From Apodospora peruviana (lineage: Eukaryota > Ascomycota > Sordariomycetes > Sordariales > Lasiosphaeriaceae), in NCBI GenBank assembly GCA_033439685.1, contig JAUEDM010000001.1, positions 5,580,001-5,644,000 on the forward strand: 64,000 nt of DNA, in the 5' to 3' direction. Of this stretch, positions 21,900 through 35,100 are shown piece after piece (the first letter of the stretch is position 1; the number at the start of each line of letters is the position of its first letter). Below the pieces are notes generated by a model, which did not search any database, was not told the DNA's origin, and saw only the letters and a list, made by a program, of their open reading frames with translations. The translations under genes were made by a program, and so were the position numbers.

Positions 21900-24800
21900 C
21901 TACATCTGCTTCTCTAGCTGCGCTTGCGCCGTCTCGAGTTGCTCCTCGACCTTCATGCGCTACTCCCCGTGAATTTTATAGTCCTTGAGTTGGACCTCAA
22001 GTTCTAGCATCTCCAATTCCAACTCGAACTTTCGCAATGACCGTTTATGAACGGCAGCTAGCAGCGGTGGTAGGGTCTTCTTCGGATCGCCTAGGCCTTT
22101 GAGATATGATTTACGTCGGTTGATCTCGAGCTGCTTCCGAAGCAGCTTCTCCATCAGAGATAGATAAAGGGGCCCTTTGTATTCGAAAGGATGCCGATCC
22201 GGCAAACATCCAAAGTTGACCTCGAAATGGAGTCCGACGCCATCTTCTTCGGTGCTGAATCCGACACAGGGGTATATCTTGCCAATGGCGGCGGGTTTCT
22301 TACCTTCAAAGGCATTTCCTAAGTTGCTCGTCGAGTCAGTTATACTTGGGACGGTACCAGGAGGGACCCAGGCGCGAGGACACGTGGTGGTATGTCCATT
22401 TCTTCCCATGGATGATACCTAGTATTGCCCGGTAGATAAGGTAAGAAACCCATCGTCAACCTCTTGCCATTGAGGGTGCAAAAGCCCTCTCCCGTCTCCA
22501 AGTCCGAGCAGGCGCCTACGGCGTCCCCGCACCAAACTGACCAGGAGCACCGAAGTCTGCGCTTGGGGCAACTCCCCAACCTGAGTCAACAAATAAATAT
22601 CCGTCGTCACCATGGTATGCCCATGATCCTCTAAACCAACCCGGCATCTAATGGCCGCTGTCCGGGCCACAGAACCCGAGACCCAAAATCCGAGAGTTCG
22701 AGTCTGAAAGAATCCTGACTTCAAAGTAGAAGTAAGCCTTCTCTTTAGTCGACGGGGGAATGCAGTGGTCGCTTCGGAGACACGCTCTTCGGGTGCCGGG
22801 TAGCTCTTGAAGAACTTGAACACCGTGAAATCCAGTGCATCCGCTGTGGTTTTCCACACGACATGGAGTAACCTGAATACTCGAGTTGAACTCAGTCCAG
22901 AGTAGATCTGTTGGCCGATATTGCTCCCCACTTGGAAGCACTGCCCCTGCGTGTTGTTGAACATGTTCGATCAAACCGTTCAAGAAGTCTCGTGGGCGGC
23001 CGAGCTTGACAGCATAGTCGATGCAGGACCAGTTGTCTTCGTCTAGTTGAGTCGGGTCGGCGCCTTTTTGGGTCAACGCCTCGACAAGAGTGAGGTTGTC
23101 AACTACTTGGACTGCCAGGTGGTAAGGGTTCTTGACCAATTTCCACGTGTCTCGTTTGAGAGCCCTCATCATAAACAGTTCGAATAGTTTCGGTATGTCG
23201 GCCTCCTCACTGGCGCTGATAAGGGCGAGCAAGTCTTTGTCGGTGAAGGACTCATCCCCGACGCATTTTAATACGTCCTCAAAAAGACCTTGGAAGATTG
23301 AGTAATCCGAAATGAGCCTCGTCATGTATCCGATTCACTCTTTGTCAGAAGTCTTTGTATGCGTGAGAATCCGGGCGCTGCGTACTCTCTTATAACCGAC
23401 TGCCATTTCTAGGGGAGTCTCCTCGCGGGCATTTTCTAGGTCAAGTCTGACCGAGGGTGCCCCGAGGAGCAAGCCCAGAACTTCTTCGTCTCCCCTGGCA
23501 ACTGCAAAGCGTAGCGGGCTGTAGTTTCTCCATCCCGTCGCACGCTGATTTACGTCAACGTCGGGATGTTTTACCAGAATCTCGACAACCTCCCGGTTTC
23601 CTTCCTCGCATGCCCACGAGAGTGGTGGCTCGTGGTAGACCGAGTCGGCCTCATTCAGGAGGCTGGGCCATATACTAAGATTCTGGGGACCGCAGCCGTA
23701 CAGCCCGACTTACATGCCGAAATGAGGAGAGACTCATCGCGGTTATCTCTGGGGTTCTCGTTGGCTTTTGCGAGCCCTAACAGATATAGTGAGACCTCCC
23801 CCTTTGCTCCGGATATTGCTCTGTGCAGCGCAGTCATACCACTCTAGTCCCTTGTGGTAGTGTCGCACCCTTTTTTGACCATGAACTTGACTGCCTCGGC
23901 CTTGTTGTTCGATATATCTGCGTCGAGGGCGTAGTGTAGCGCAGTCAAGCCCAAATCGTCCTTGTCATGAACACTACACGCAGTTGAGGCCATCGTCGAG
24001 CTCTGGCCTGGATCTGATTGGTCCACTTCCATTGTGTCGGACGGGCGCAATAGTGTCTCGGCAACCGTTTGAAGGTTTTGGCGAGCCGCGAACATGAGGG
24101 CTGTCGTCTTGTTGTTGTCTCTGGCGGATGGTTCGGCCTTAATGCCTTTGAAACCGGCAATGAGTGCCAAGGCCATGTCCGTACGACCAGCCAGGATTGC
24201 GCCGTGCAATGACGTTCGTCCCTGCGAGTCACGAGCGTCGGGGGGGAAACCTTCAAACAACAAGTTGCCGACAGTGTCTTCGTCTGCAACCTCGACGGCG
24301 ATGTGGAGAAAGGTCTGGCCAGTACGGTTCCGGTAGTCACGCTTCTTCAGTGCGAACTTTTGCAATATCTTACATCTCTTGTGACTGAGAAAGCTCCTCT
24401 CGTCACTCTTTGCAGTGGTCTTGGAATCGCAGCAGGAATTCTGCTGCTCGTCTGCGGCGCTGGTATTGCTTCCACCAGCCTCTTCATTCATTGATGATCG
24501 CGAGGAATCCTGTTCGTCATCGGGCTTCCGTTTGAGGAGATAGTCCACAGGAGATTTGCCGGTATCGTCAGACCGATCCGGAATTGCACCTAACTCCAGG
24601 AGTTTCGTGGCTATTTTGTCATCTCCGATGCTAGCGGCGATGTGAATGGCTTCACGACCCCAGACGTCTGTCTTTGCGATTGTCAGCATATGCTTTGCCG
24701 CTTCCATATCGGTAATTCTTCCAAGGCATTCCAAGTTCCCACTACTTGATGCCAGGTGAAAAGGTGTCATGCCATCGAGGCCGCCCTGGTTTATAGCGTT

Positions 24801-27800
24801 CTTTTTGTCTTCGTCGCTTAATTTCTCCAGGATGTCCCCAAGAGCCTCCTGCTTCCCGCCCAAGGCAGCAATATGAACAGGGCTTCACCCAGATCTGTCA
24901 AGAAGTTTGTGAATGCGCAGGTCTGTCACGTCCTGAATTGAGGACAGAATCTCATCCACAAGACCGGCCGACCTGGCAAGACAGGCGTAGTGGAGAGGGG
25001 TCCATCCAAAAATATCAGAGGATATAGCTCCCTCCGCTATCAAAATGATGAATATGTTAGCTGTCTCTTCAACTTCAATTTTGGTCGGTTACGTGTAACG
25101 CTCAAAAGCTGAACAAACCTACAAAATCCTTGGGATCGGTACCGACGGAAGTCATCATCTTCCTCTGCCTGTATATTTTATATGAAGTCAGCGTCATTCA
25201 CGAGAATGGTAGTTTGTTTATTGTCAAACCACTCGCCTCCATGGACTGAATTGCCGAATATATGGTAATATGGCCAGCTGAGAAACCAAGAATGTCCTTC
25301 AGAAGCTTTTGGTCCAGCTCCGGCTTCGGCCCAGGCTGGAAGGCGGCCAAGCATTCGTTCTTCTCGTCATTAGGTTTGAATTTCCTGAAAATGAATTCAA
25401 AGGCACGCCGGCGATGTTGCAAGTTGTAGATCGGGGCAAGAGTTTTTATAACACGAGCGAATCTGGGCTCGATAAGCGTTGCAACGATATCACAAAGCTC
25501 TGTGTTCAGCTCCCTCGGAGGGGGGAGGCATTCATCGTAAGGCTCGCAGGCCAGGTATAGGAAATCCATCGCATTGATGACCACGGAGTAGCAGAAAGTC
25601 TCTGCTTTATCTGTTCTGATGCTCGTATCCTGCAGGAGTCTGTTGTAGCAACGTGCGGTTTCCTCCCATCCCTGGCCTTGCCCAATCTGAGGTAAGAGCT
25701 TCAGGATGATATGGTTGGGCAAGAGATCCTTGAAACTGAAAGCGGGAATGATGCAGAGCAATATGTCAGTTATGCTTCCCAGCCCATAGTTCTCCATTTG
25801 ACGCACTATCTTGGTGAGTTGGCGATGCCGCAATTTTGGACGACGCCAGGTCCGGCTGAAGTCATAAGGGTCAAATGCCTGGCGGCTCTCAATTTCTATG
25901 TCTTGTTGGCTGCTCCCGAAGCCCTGATGGAGATAATCTTTAGGCCACTTTTCGACGACAGTCCACATGAAGCTGGTAAAGAGATGCTGCGCCAGAATGG
26001 TAGGGGGGAATGCGCTCGAGACGATACCAAGCTCCCGTGCTTCGTCATCCATCGAGTTCCGTCTTAGCTCGACTACAGAGAAAGGGAAATTTCGAATGAG
26101 TTCTTGCATAGAGGAGATGTGTACAGTATGAAGACGTACCATCGTCAGGTCTGCCGTTGAACCCAATCACAAAGTCTACACAGCCGCCTCTTGCGCGGCT
26201 TGGATGCCAACGAACATGCGATACCGAGTTTTGGTCGTCTCTTTCCGAGCCTCGATCGATCTCGTCGCCGCTGGCATCACTGCTATCATCACTATCATCA
26301 GGTGCGACCATTGCCATAGTCTCGACGTCGCCTCTTCTCAAGTCACTCTGGTCGGCGATGAGCTCGTCGACCCACCAGGAGAGATCCCGCTTGAGCACGC
26401 CATCCTTGAAGTTGTCCCCAAGAATTCGACAGAACTTGTATCTCATTCCACTACCAGCCTTCGTGCGTCTCCAGTTCGAGTCGGGCATCTGGCTTTTGGG
26501 GCTCGCAGAGCCTGTCGTCGAATTGTTTTTAGTCGACTTCTTCTGCTCTTCCAGAGCGTTCGCTTCGATGCTGGCCATCCAAAGAGACAATGCAGCATCT
26601 ACCATCCCAATTTCAACTTCCCATTTAGAGGGATCAGCGGATCGTTTCACCGAAATGACAATAAAATCATTTCGACCCCCGACTAACGTTGAACTCCCAG
26701 ATAATGACGTTTCGGGATTGATTGTCTCAAATACCCAATCGACTGTGTTCAGGTTCAGTGACTTTGTTTGCTGTGCGTCAGGTGGTGGAAAGAACGTGTT
26801 CATGAAAAGCTCGATGGATTGAACCAAAGATAAAGCACTCTCCGACGCCTTGGATGTCCATCCACATAAATCTCCAAGTCTCTCTCGTACCCGAACAAGC
26901 TGCTGGCTCGATGCTGGCTCAAAGTATGGTCCACTAGTTCTCTTCATAGTACTTATGGAACCAGAAATCTGCCGTCTGAGTCCGGCGGCTGTCAACTGTT
27001 TCTTGGCTGGGAGCTTTGACTCGTTGCTGCTGACATTCTCCGAATCCGGTCCGTCCGCATCATCCAGGCTGACAGCATCTGGGGAGGGTACTGTGACGAC
27101 CTCAGCGGGTAGTTTAAAGTAGAACTGATTGGACCGTCTGGGCTCTGGAACGTCGATCTTCCATTGATATATTTCCCCAGGTACCCTGTCTCTTGTATAG
27201 ATCTCGTTTTCTGATGTGGATTTGTGGAAGGTGTGAAACTTTGGGCAAAAGACAATGTGCGTGGCGAGGAAATCAAGCTCGTACTTGGCAAGCGCAGAAC
27301 GATGAGCCGTAACTATTCCCAGACGCCGGCGTATGCCGGCTCGAATGAGAGCCATGGCAAAGATTGCGACGAGCTGAGCGATGGAGCATGGAAAGGCTAG
27401 ACCGCGGAGGCCGATGAATTGAGCGACAAATCCCAAAGCGGATGCAAGGACAGCCAACACGGTCAGGATTTCCCAGGTTGTAATATTTGAGACGCCATCA
27501 CGATTCTAACCTAGTGGCATTAGAGAACGAATGGCCTTCTAAGTGAGACGAATAGGAGAATATCAACTTACGTGTGCCTGATCTTTGGCACTGACCGCCC
27601 CAAATAAGCCTCTGAAGCGGACTTCCCGATGGAGCCATAAGAGTCTGAACCAACAACAGATTCATGCTTCTTAGATCTCTTTCTCGTATCCTCAATTCGG
27701 CTAGAGGTTACGATCTGGCGCTTGGGACCGGCTAAGATGGCATAAGCATCGAACGACTGATCGTTGACAATTTGATTCTGCTGCAACCAAAGGAGCCGAG

Positions 27801-29097
27801 GCGAGGCCTTGAGTTCGGCGTTCGACCACGCAGTAGAACCTACCTCAGGCTCTCCGACCGTGCTCACCCTCTTGGGGACTTTCCAGGAATGTTCGACAGT
27901 GTTGCGTTCAACCGCAAGCGAGCAGATCCCCATGCCCAGCGATACCAGAACGGAACCAGCAATGTAACAGGGAAGTTCCCAGGGCTTGTTCGTAGATCCG
28001 AGAATAGCTGCAATGTTTGGATGATGGACGGTGACGACGGCGATGACAATCAGGCCAGTTTGGATAATGACTGCGACGACGGCTGCCAGAAATAGCTCAT
28101 GGCGCTTTCTAATGCGGCGCTCCTCAAAATGATCGGATGAAAGATTGAGCTGTAGATTTGGAGGTCCAAGCTACTCAAAGTCTTCTTCCTCGTCGCTACT
28201 AGTCAATGTTGACTCCCGATGCTTGGTTGACTCAACATCGCTGTGGGAGCTAGGTTTTCCGGCCTTCTGTTCGCTGCTCACAAGACCCCGTAGTCTACAG
28301 CGAATATCGTCCAAGTATACCAACGAGTTTCGAGCAATGCCATAGCTGTAACTATGGTACGCTTCATGGTGACTGTAATCAGCAAGCTGAGTCTACGTAA
28401 GGCAGAGAGGACTTGGCACGTTTTTACTGACCTCCAAACTCCATCAGCTTTTCTCGCGTCCCTCTTTCGGTTGAAATGACGGTCTTAAGAGAATGGATGC
28501 CACACGACTTGTCCTTGTAGGGCTTTGCGGTCCTAGTGCCCTTGCTGTCTCGCCATGTTCGGTCAACCTTTTCGTATTCGGCCTGTAGTCTGTCATACTC
28601 GTCCGGAAAGACGAGGAACTGCGCGATCTTTGGTTTCCCCATGGCTCGAACGATCGAGTGTCCGTTGAAGACCTCGCAAACCTCCTTGGAAGTTGAGGAC
28701 ATGGGTTCGATCTCGGCGAGCGCACGGTTCTCTCTCGCGCGGCCAATGAATGACTTTTCAGCCCGTGGGCCCTGAACCCTGATGGCCCCCGTGATCACGG
28801 TCAAAGATGCCCAAGGGGATCATCGCGAAGATGAGGTGGTCGAACCAGGTCAGGCTCTCACTCATGAACTGTGTCGCGAATCGCTCGCCGAAAAGAGCCA
28901 GGATTCTGGATAGTTTTTCGTTGATCAGCCACACAACCCATACTAAAGAACACACCGGCAGTGGGAACTTACGGGGCAATATCAGAGAAAATGTCAAACG
29001 CGAACTCGGCGTCGTCCGATTCATCGGCGACGGCAATCGTGGCAAAGAGGAACACACCTAGCAGGTGGATGCCCGCGGTGGTCCAGAAGCAACGCAT
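21900..29097 (-). pseudogene. membrane-ankyrin-SPRY giant protein, disrupted
   Basis: One broken gene of about 7.2 kb, related to large ankyrin proteins of filamentous fungi. The order from the N-terminus starts with a secretory start MRCFWTTAGIHLLGVFLFAT (29097-28973). Next comes a conserved block around LTWFDHLIFAMIPLG and SFIGRARENRALAEIE, then hydrophobic segments near 28080-27910 and 27460-27300. A long linker follows (27300-25200), then about 13 ankyrin repeats (25050-23400; for example GWTPLHYACLA, DGMTPFHLASSSGNLECL). The SPRY domain (about 22800-22150) includes KEKAYFYFEVRI, YHGDDGYLF and GKIYPCVGF, and a charged helical tail ends at 21900. Lesions: stops at 28173-28171 (TAG), 24887-24885 (TGA), 23846-23844 (TAG), 23337-23335 (TGA), 22650-22648 (TAG) and 21962-21960 (TAG); 1-nt frameshifts near 28803, 23675 and 22530. 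Homology resumes after each. Intron borders in the linker are uncertain. A pair of adjacent genes is a less likely reading. Confidence 0.8.
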
Positions 29098-30111
29098 AAT
29101 TGCCAGATTTCAACGCCCTAGGAGGCAGACAGTAGACTGAATGAAAAGTCGGGCGACGACTCACGTCAACCTTGGATGCTAGATATCACTGGGCATAGTC
29201 GTAGGGTTGTTAGATAATTGACTTTCAAGTTGCCAACCCCCCTCAAGTCATTCTATCCAATCGCATCCAACGCAACGACAGCCCGCCTTCGTTCTCTTAG
29301 TGCAAGGTAGACAGCGCGGGCGATGGTGCCTGTGAGGGTGTCTGCTGCAAGAGCTGAAGCCACCGGCAACCGTGCTCCCAATCATCGTGTTGCTCAGGCT
29401 TGGGGGACAAAGTTGAAAATGAACTGCTCGGAACCCCAGGAGTTGTGTGGCCAAACCGTGGTTGCATTGCATTTCAGCTTGGGGTTGATCCTCCCATGGG
29501 ATCACAGAGCAAAAGATGGTGTGCAAAAAGCGAACCAGCATGGCGAACCGAATGTCGAGGAAATCATGCCGAGGTTACACAAAAACGCGTGTTAGTGTTA
29601 GTTAGCTTCTCCGTCGTTTGCGCTAACACCATGATTTTGCTCCCCGACAGAAAAAAACCATCGACGAATTTCTGCAGTGTCCCAAAGAAGGCGCGAATGA
29701 CAGGTCCGGTTCGGTCGTATCCGCACAGCACCAAATGATAAATTATAGGTGGTTCGTGAGGTACTGTGCAAGGTATGCATTTATCATCGATTATTATCCC
29801 ACCAAGGTCACACAGCATGGCTGGATGCAGCACCATCGTGGTATCCAATCCCACACCTTTTCAGCCTCTCCATGGAGACGAGGCTATGGGTGAAAATCCA
29901 CTAGTTTCTTTTGTATTCCGTCATTTTTTTCTTGTCTATGGATCGAAAGAAGCTCTGGGGAATGTATGTTTGGTATCGCCGCCAGATTTTGAATTCTTTT
30001 ATCAGCCATCCGCAAAAGCCTCGTTTCTCGCTTTCTCGTCGGCCCCCGGATCGGATGTAGCCCCCTCAGGACGTGGGCGGTTAGCAATGAGCCGCTGTCC
30101 CGTGAATCAGC
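29098..30111. other. intergenic
   Basis: Between the upstream end of the ankyrin-SPRY relic and the 3' end of MTD1. Part of it (30002-30064) may be an alternative last exon of MTD1. Nothing else is recognised. Confidence 0.55.
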
Positions 30112-31176
30112 CTAAACTCGACGATTTGCAGATACAGGTACTGGGTCACTCACCACTAGATTCCGCAACAGCACGGCGATGGTCACCTTGCCAATACTGG
30201 GCACATAGATGCTGGCCTTCTCCTTGACGGCGGGTCCGTCAAAGTTGCGGTAGCTCGAGAAGTTGATGCACACGGCGCCGTCGCGTATTAACTCGGTCGG
30301 GACCTTGAAGTTTTCCGTGGGCACCCCGCCGATGACCACGTCGCTTAGCGGCAGGACGTCCTTCAAGCCCCAGCCTTCCTTGTCCAGGACCTTATGCCGG
30401 GGCGCGCGGATACCGCTCCCGCGCGTAAAGACCTGTACGCCGTTGATGTCGACGCTGTATACGGTGGCGCCGTCGTTGGCGAGCAGCGCTGCGAGCGGGC
30501 GGCCGTTGACCTCGCTGCGGTTGATGACCGTGATGGTCTTGCCGAACAGGCGGTTGCCGTAGGCCAGGATTGGGTTGTAGATCTGCAGGTGCTCGAGGGC
30601 CTTGACAATGGCCAACGGCGTGCAAGGCAGGATCGACTTCTTGTGGTTGGTGGGCGGGTCTAGGAAGCGCACGTTGTGGTACATGTTGAAGAGATGCGTG
30701 TGGCAGAGGCCCTCGACATCCTTGGTCAGGGCCACGGTCTCCTGGATGTACCTGTCCTGCTGGTGGTTCTGAGCCCATATGGGATAGTACACGATTATTC
30801 CGTCGACCGAGTCGTCCTGGTTCGCCGCGACAATGGCATCTTCGAGCACCTCCTTGTCCACCTTGCGCAGGTCAAAGTTGAAGCCGCTGGGTGCGGATAT
30901 GGTGTTAGTTCGATGGTATGTAGACGGTTGGATTCCCCAGTTCCTCGCCCATGGATTGTACCGAGATACTCACTTCTCTTCGCATGTCTTCTTGGACCAG
31001 TCGGCATACTGCGCAGCGGCCGGGTCGTCGTTGGCTAGGAAGGCCGCCAGAGTCGGTTTCGTGGCATTCGGATCTTGAACTTTGGCAAGCGTCTCGCGGA
31101 CCTCGGCGAGCAGCTTCTTGGCAATGGTGTCGGACAAGATGACCTTGCAGGTCTTGGGCACTTCTTGAGATGCCAT
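30112..31176 (-). CDS. MTD1: NAD-dependent methylenetetrahydrofolate dehydrogenase
   Basis: Cytosolic monofunctional enzyme that oxidises 5,10-methylene-THF to methenyl-THF with NAD+ in one-carbon metabolism. Exons: 31176-30974 and 30886-30112 (87-bp intron), 325 residues, close to the 320 of yeast Mtd1. It starts MASQEVPKTCKVILSDTIAK. Family blocks include VDGIIVYYPIW, DVEGLCHTHLFNMYHN, ILPCTPLAIVKALE, the dinucleotide-binding region KTITVINRSEVNGRPLAALL and DVVIGGVPTENFK. The shown C-terminus reads through a GTGAGT at 30153. Splicing there to an acceptor at 30065 would replace the last 14 residues with about 20 others ending at 30002. Either end is possible. With the SAM synthetase gene at 13 kb, the window carries two one-carbon genes, though they are not adjacent. 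Divergent from MMS19. Confidence 0.93.
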
Positions 31177-32155
31177 CCTGGTGCTTTTGTTGTTGGCGTG
31201 GCCTCAGCAAGCCTGTTGGTGTTGTGTTTGTGGATGTGCCTGAGCTTTCTGGTGAAGTACCGATTAGCAAGGGCTATCAGTCTACCTATTTCTTCGTGAT
31301 CTCTCAGAGTGCGCCATCACTGCGAACAATGACAAAGAGCCCGGCTGCAGAACAGGACCCTGATATGAAGGAAGCAGGAGAACAAAGACAAATAAACTAG
31401 AAGTTGCGAGGTGCAAGATGCAAGGTGTAAGATGGTAAATGCAACTGCAGAAGCTTACCAGAACGAGGTGCCCCGCGACGCCCCCCACTATGAACGAATT
31501 GAAATGCTCCTGCTAACAGAAACAATGGCTGAGATGTAAACAGACTCAATTGGGAGTTAAAAGGTAGAATGAAGTGACTCGTAACCGGACCGGAACACGT
31601 CAAATGAGAGATTTTGAGTCTTCCTTCTGTCTGGGCTCAGATATATAGCCGGCAATTGCTTACAGTTGTTATTTACCAGGTAAAGACAGAGCAAAGCTGC
31701 GTTCTCGGCGGGCCAGAATGCTTGCCGTCTCCAGGTTAAAAAATTTCAGGCGCATTACCGCATTCTCAATGCAAGCTTTTGCCCCTCTTTCCACTCGTGG
31801 GTTAGCGTCTCCTGGTGTTTTCGTGGCGCCACTGGGAATGACCATGTTGTTTTGCGCCTCACCGCCCGCGATAACGCGATTTACTGCCGCGGGGTGCTGT
31901 TGCGATAGCGGCGGACGATGACCGCAGTTCCAAGGTTCTCCAACCCACCAAGTCCACCATACCTGAGGTTAGAGGTGCAGGTACGAACCACACTGTAGGT
32001 TAGCTTCACGGTCATTACACTGGACATTACAAATCCGGTTCCGTACCTTACGCATTATTAGCTCGGTGCGAAATTACACCCATCAACCAGACGTTCTTGA
32101 TTCTCACAGGCGAAGCCCAGAAGACTACGGCGTCCTCAGTGCTTCAAGCTTCAGC
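31177..32155. other. divergent promoter region MTD1/MMS19
   Basis: About 980 bp between two start codons in opposite directions; no coding region, repeat or well-defined regulatory site recognised. Confidence 0.6.
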
Positions 32156-35100
32156 ATGGCAAGCTTCAAGGACTGGGCATTGCAGTATGTTCTCTCAGAC
32201 AATGAATCTGCGCAACGCGTAATTGTCGAGAAGGCCGCAAAAGGTAAGCGTGATTTTAATCTCCCACAAAACGATGAATGGTGACCCTGATATCGTGGCA
32301 GAAATTGAATCATCACGGGCGAATAGTACTGTGCTAGGTAACTGGGCTGCATCTGTTCACCAATGGTTGAGCACAGCCTCTGCTAAGGATGAAGACCTGG
32401 TGGACGACGGCGAGGAGGGGGACGACGGTAGTGGGGATATCATTGCCCGAGCCAAAGGTATTCATTACGGAACGAGGTGCGCCTCCCGTCTATGAATTTG
32501 CAAAATGCTGACCCCTATTCTCCCCTCTCTGTACAGCTCTAGGCTTTCTCGCCGGCACACTAGAGGAGCTCGACCAAAGTACTTTGAAGACAGACCAAGG
32601 TGCGAAGATATCACACTTCCTCGATAGACCGAGGCCTGCATGCTAATCTACACCAAAGTTCGTTTTCTTGTTGGCTTCTTTGGCTCTATGTTCTCGTATG
32701 ACCACAAAGCCGGGATCACCGCCGCCGCAAAGGCACTACGGCAGCTCTATTCCATGAAGAATTTCAAGCCCGACATGGGTGTCAAGATGGTGGATGATGT
32801 TTGCAAGATCAAGGAGGATTTTCGCTTGCAAACAGCATCCACAAGGTTCGAAATCTACGAGCTATTCCTCAGTCTTCTTCAAGACGAGTCTGTGAACAGT
32901 GAGCTCCAACACAAGTATGGTTCTTCACAGGGCTTCGTCGTCGACCTCCTCCAAATATGCCAAGCAGAACGAGACCCGAAGAATCTTATGGTCTGGTTCA
33001 AAATTCTTGCTGGTATTCTCGCCAACTATTCGCCGTCCACAGAAGTGACCGAGGAGATATTCAAGGCTTTCTCGGTCTACTTTCCAATCTCCGTGCGGGC
33101 CTCCGCCGCTCCCACTGGAATCACCGCCGAAGACCTGAAGGGTGCTGTTCGAAGCTGCTTCTCTGCCCATCAGCGACTTGCTCCAATCGCTTTTCCGTTT
33201 CTCATCCAGAAGCTTGACCAAGGAGATGCAATCACAGTTGCAGTCAAGGTTGGTTTTACATTTGTTATATTTGGGTTTTCCTCCCCCGCAGGTTGGGACT
33301 CCTGGCTAACTACTTGGTAGGTTGATATTTTGAGGACCATCAAAGCGTGCATTGACAGCTACGACCACCCCCAGACAAGCATTGTACCATACATTGAGAA
33401 AATATGGAATTCTCTCAAGTACGAAGTTCGAAACGGGGAAGTAAAAGAAACGATTGACGCCACTCTGGATGTGCTGCGGGCCGTCGCACAAAAGCTCGAT
33501 GGCACAAAGACCACGAAACTGGACCCTTCAATGCTGAAGAACTACTTTGACCTTGTCTTCAAGGACTGTCGCGACGATCTCTCAAATCCCACTTATACAA
33601 AACAAGCGGGACTGCTCCTAGTGACTGTCATAACCGCTAATGTCAGGGCTTTCGTTTTGGAGAGCGCCACCCTTATTGATTGTATACGCCAAAATCTTCG
33701 GCAGCCGAAGTCATCAACGCACACAAGAGATCTCATTCTTCTCTTAAACTCACTACTCAAAGCCCGACAAGAACTTATAACGAACAGAACGCAGGGCCAT
33801 CCCGAAGATGAGCAGCAGTTAAGGTCCGAATCTCGGGCGCATCTTGACAGCTTGTTCCATGACGTTTACCTGCCAATCTGGGTTGACAAAGCCAGCGAGC
33901 CTGATTCTGAGACAGTCGATGTTCTTAGAAAGGTCATCCAAGGTCTTGCATTGCTGGTAAGACAGCAGGTTCTTGGGTCAGATGGGGAGGCCAGTTTGCT
34001 GTGCTCCCGCGCCGTTTGCTCTGAAATCTGCTCTCTTCTGACCCAGAGCCTTATTAAAGGCCTAGCGCTGAGCTCGAATGATAATGCCACTACGGACACA
34101 GCGCTGGAGGACGAGGCCGTATTGGCTTTCCGCACCGTAGTCATGCGCTACACAGACGGATACGCAGAGTTTGCAACCCGAGCAGCGGCAGAGATCCGTA
34201 AACGTGACTGGGGGACCCCTTCAGGGTACTCATTAAATGCGTTGAGGGACCTCCTGTCCCGCCTAGCCTTCATCGGCTGTTCTGAGATTCCAGTTCGCAT
34301 CGCCACCGACAGACCGCCCCAGACACCGTTCTCACCCCTCCAGCACTTCATTACTCTTACAGCAACCCTTCTCGGTCTGTTTCCTCTTTCATCCCCGCCC
34401 GGATCCGCTCGCTTCGCCAGTTCATCCAAGGAGCCGTTAGCCAACTGTTATATTATCTCGGCATTGCACGGCGGTATGCTTCACTTCTGCGATGCCTGTG
34501 GAAGCAAATACACACAGGAAGTTCTGGTAACCTATTCGGGAAGCGAGACAAACTGGATTGAGGAATTCAATAGTCTTCCAGAAGATTGGTTACAACAGTT
34601 ACGGCAAGGCGGCAGAGTACCGAAAGATAGAACGCTATGTTCTGTAGCTGAGGATGACCCCGAGGTATACCGCCAATTTCTGAGACTTAGCTTGTTTATC
34701 GTAAGAAACCTATATCGAGCAGCTTCGGCTGGGACACAAGTCCCGTGGAGTGAGCGAGTTCTTGCTCAGGTTTCTAGCATCGCGGCACTTGTCGTTCGTG
34801 CCATCGACGAGAAGCTGCAAGTATCCTGCGGGTTGGCCGCCGCAGCATTTAGCTTCTTCCAACCAACAGAGGCATGGGACAAAGAGAAGGATCCAGTCCA
34901 GCTGAAAGAACTGTTGACAGTAGGCATCCTAGAGGGATTATGGCCTGGGGCTATGGTCGACCTGGTATGTCTTCTCCCGTGGACTAGTTTTCTTGAGAGC
35001 TCCGTCACTAACAGCTTCTTGCAGTATCAACCCGGTGGTCTAGCGGAGGGGTTCATGTGTGATACCGCCCATCTTGGACCTATTCCATCGAGATTAAGCG

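Noticed and set aside
22720..22980. Additional frameshift in the first part of the SPRY domain
   Set aside because: The frame through ENHSGCTGFHGV and CIPPSTKEKAYFYFEV reads continuously, so no extra lesion is needed there.
1639..24887. UGA read as tryptophan in this genome
   Set aside because: Four TGA codons fall at likely Trp positions, but intact genes here (MPO1, the Apq12-like gene) use TGA as their stop and family lengths fit, so the relics are pseudogenes.
21900..29097. Classical RIP as full explanation of the damage
   Set aside because: TGG to TGA is not in CpA context, base composition is not strongly AT-shifted, and 1-nt frameshifts are not made by RIP.
34964..35025. Treating the open stretch in MMS19 as coding
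   Set aside because: It has complete donor, branch and acceptor signals, and removal keeps phase.
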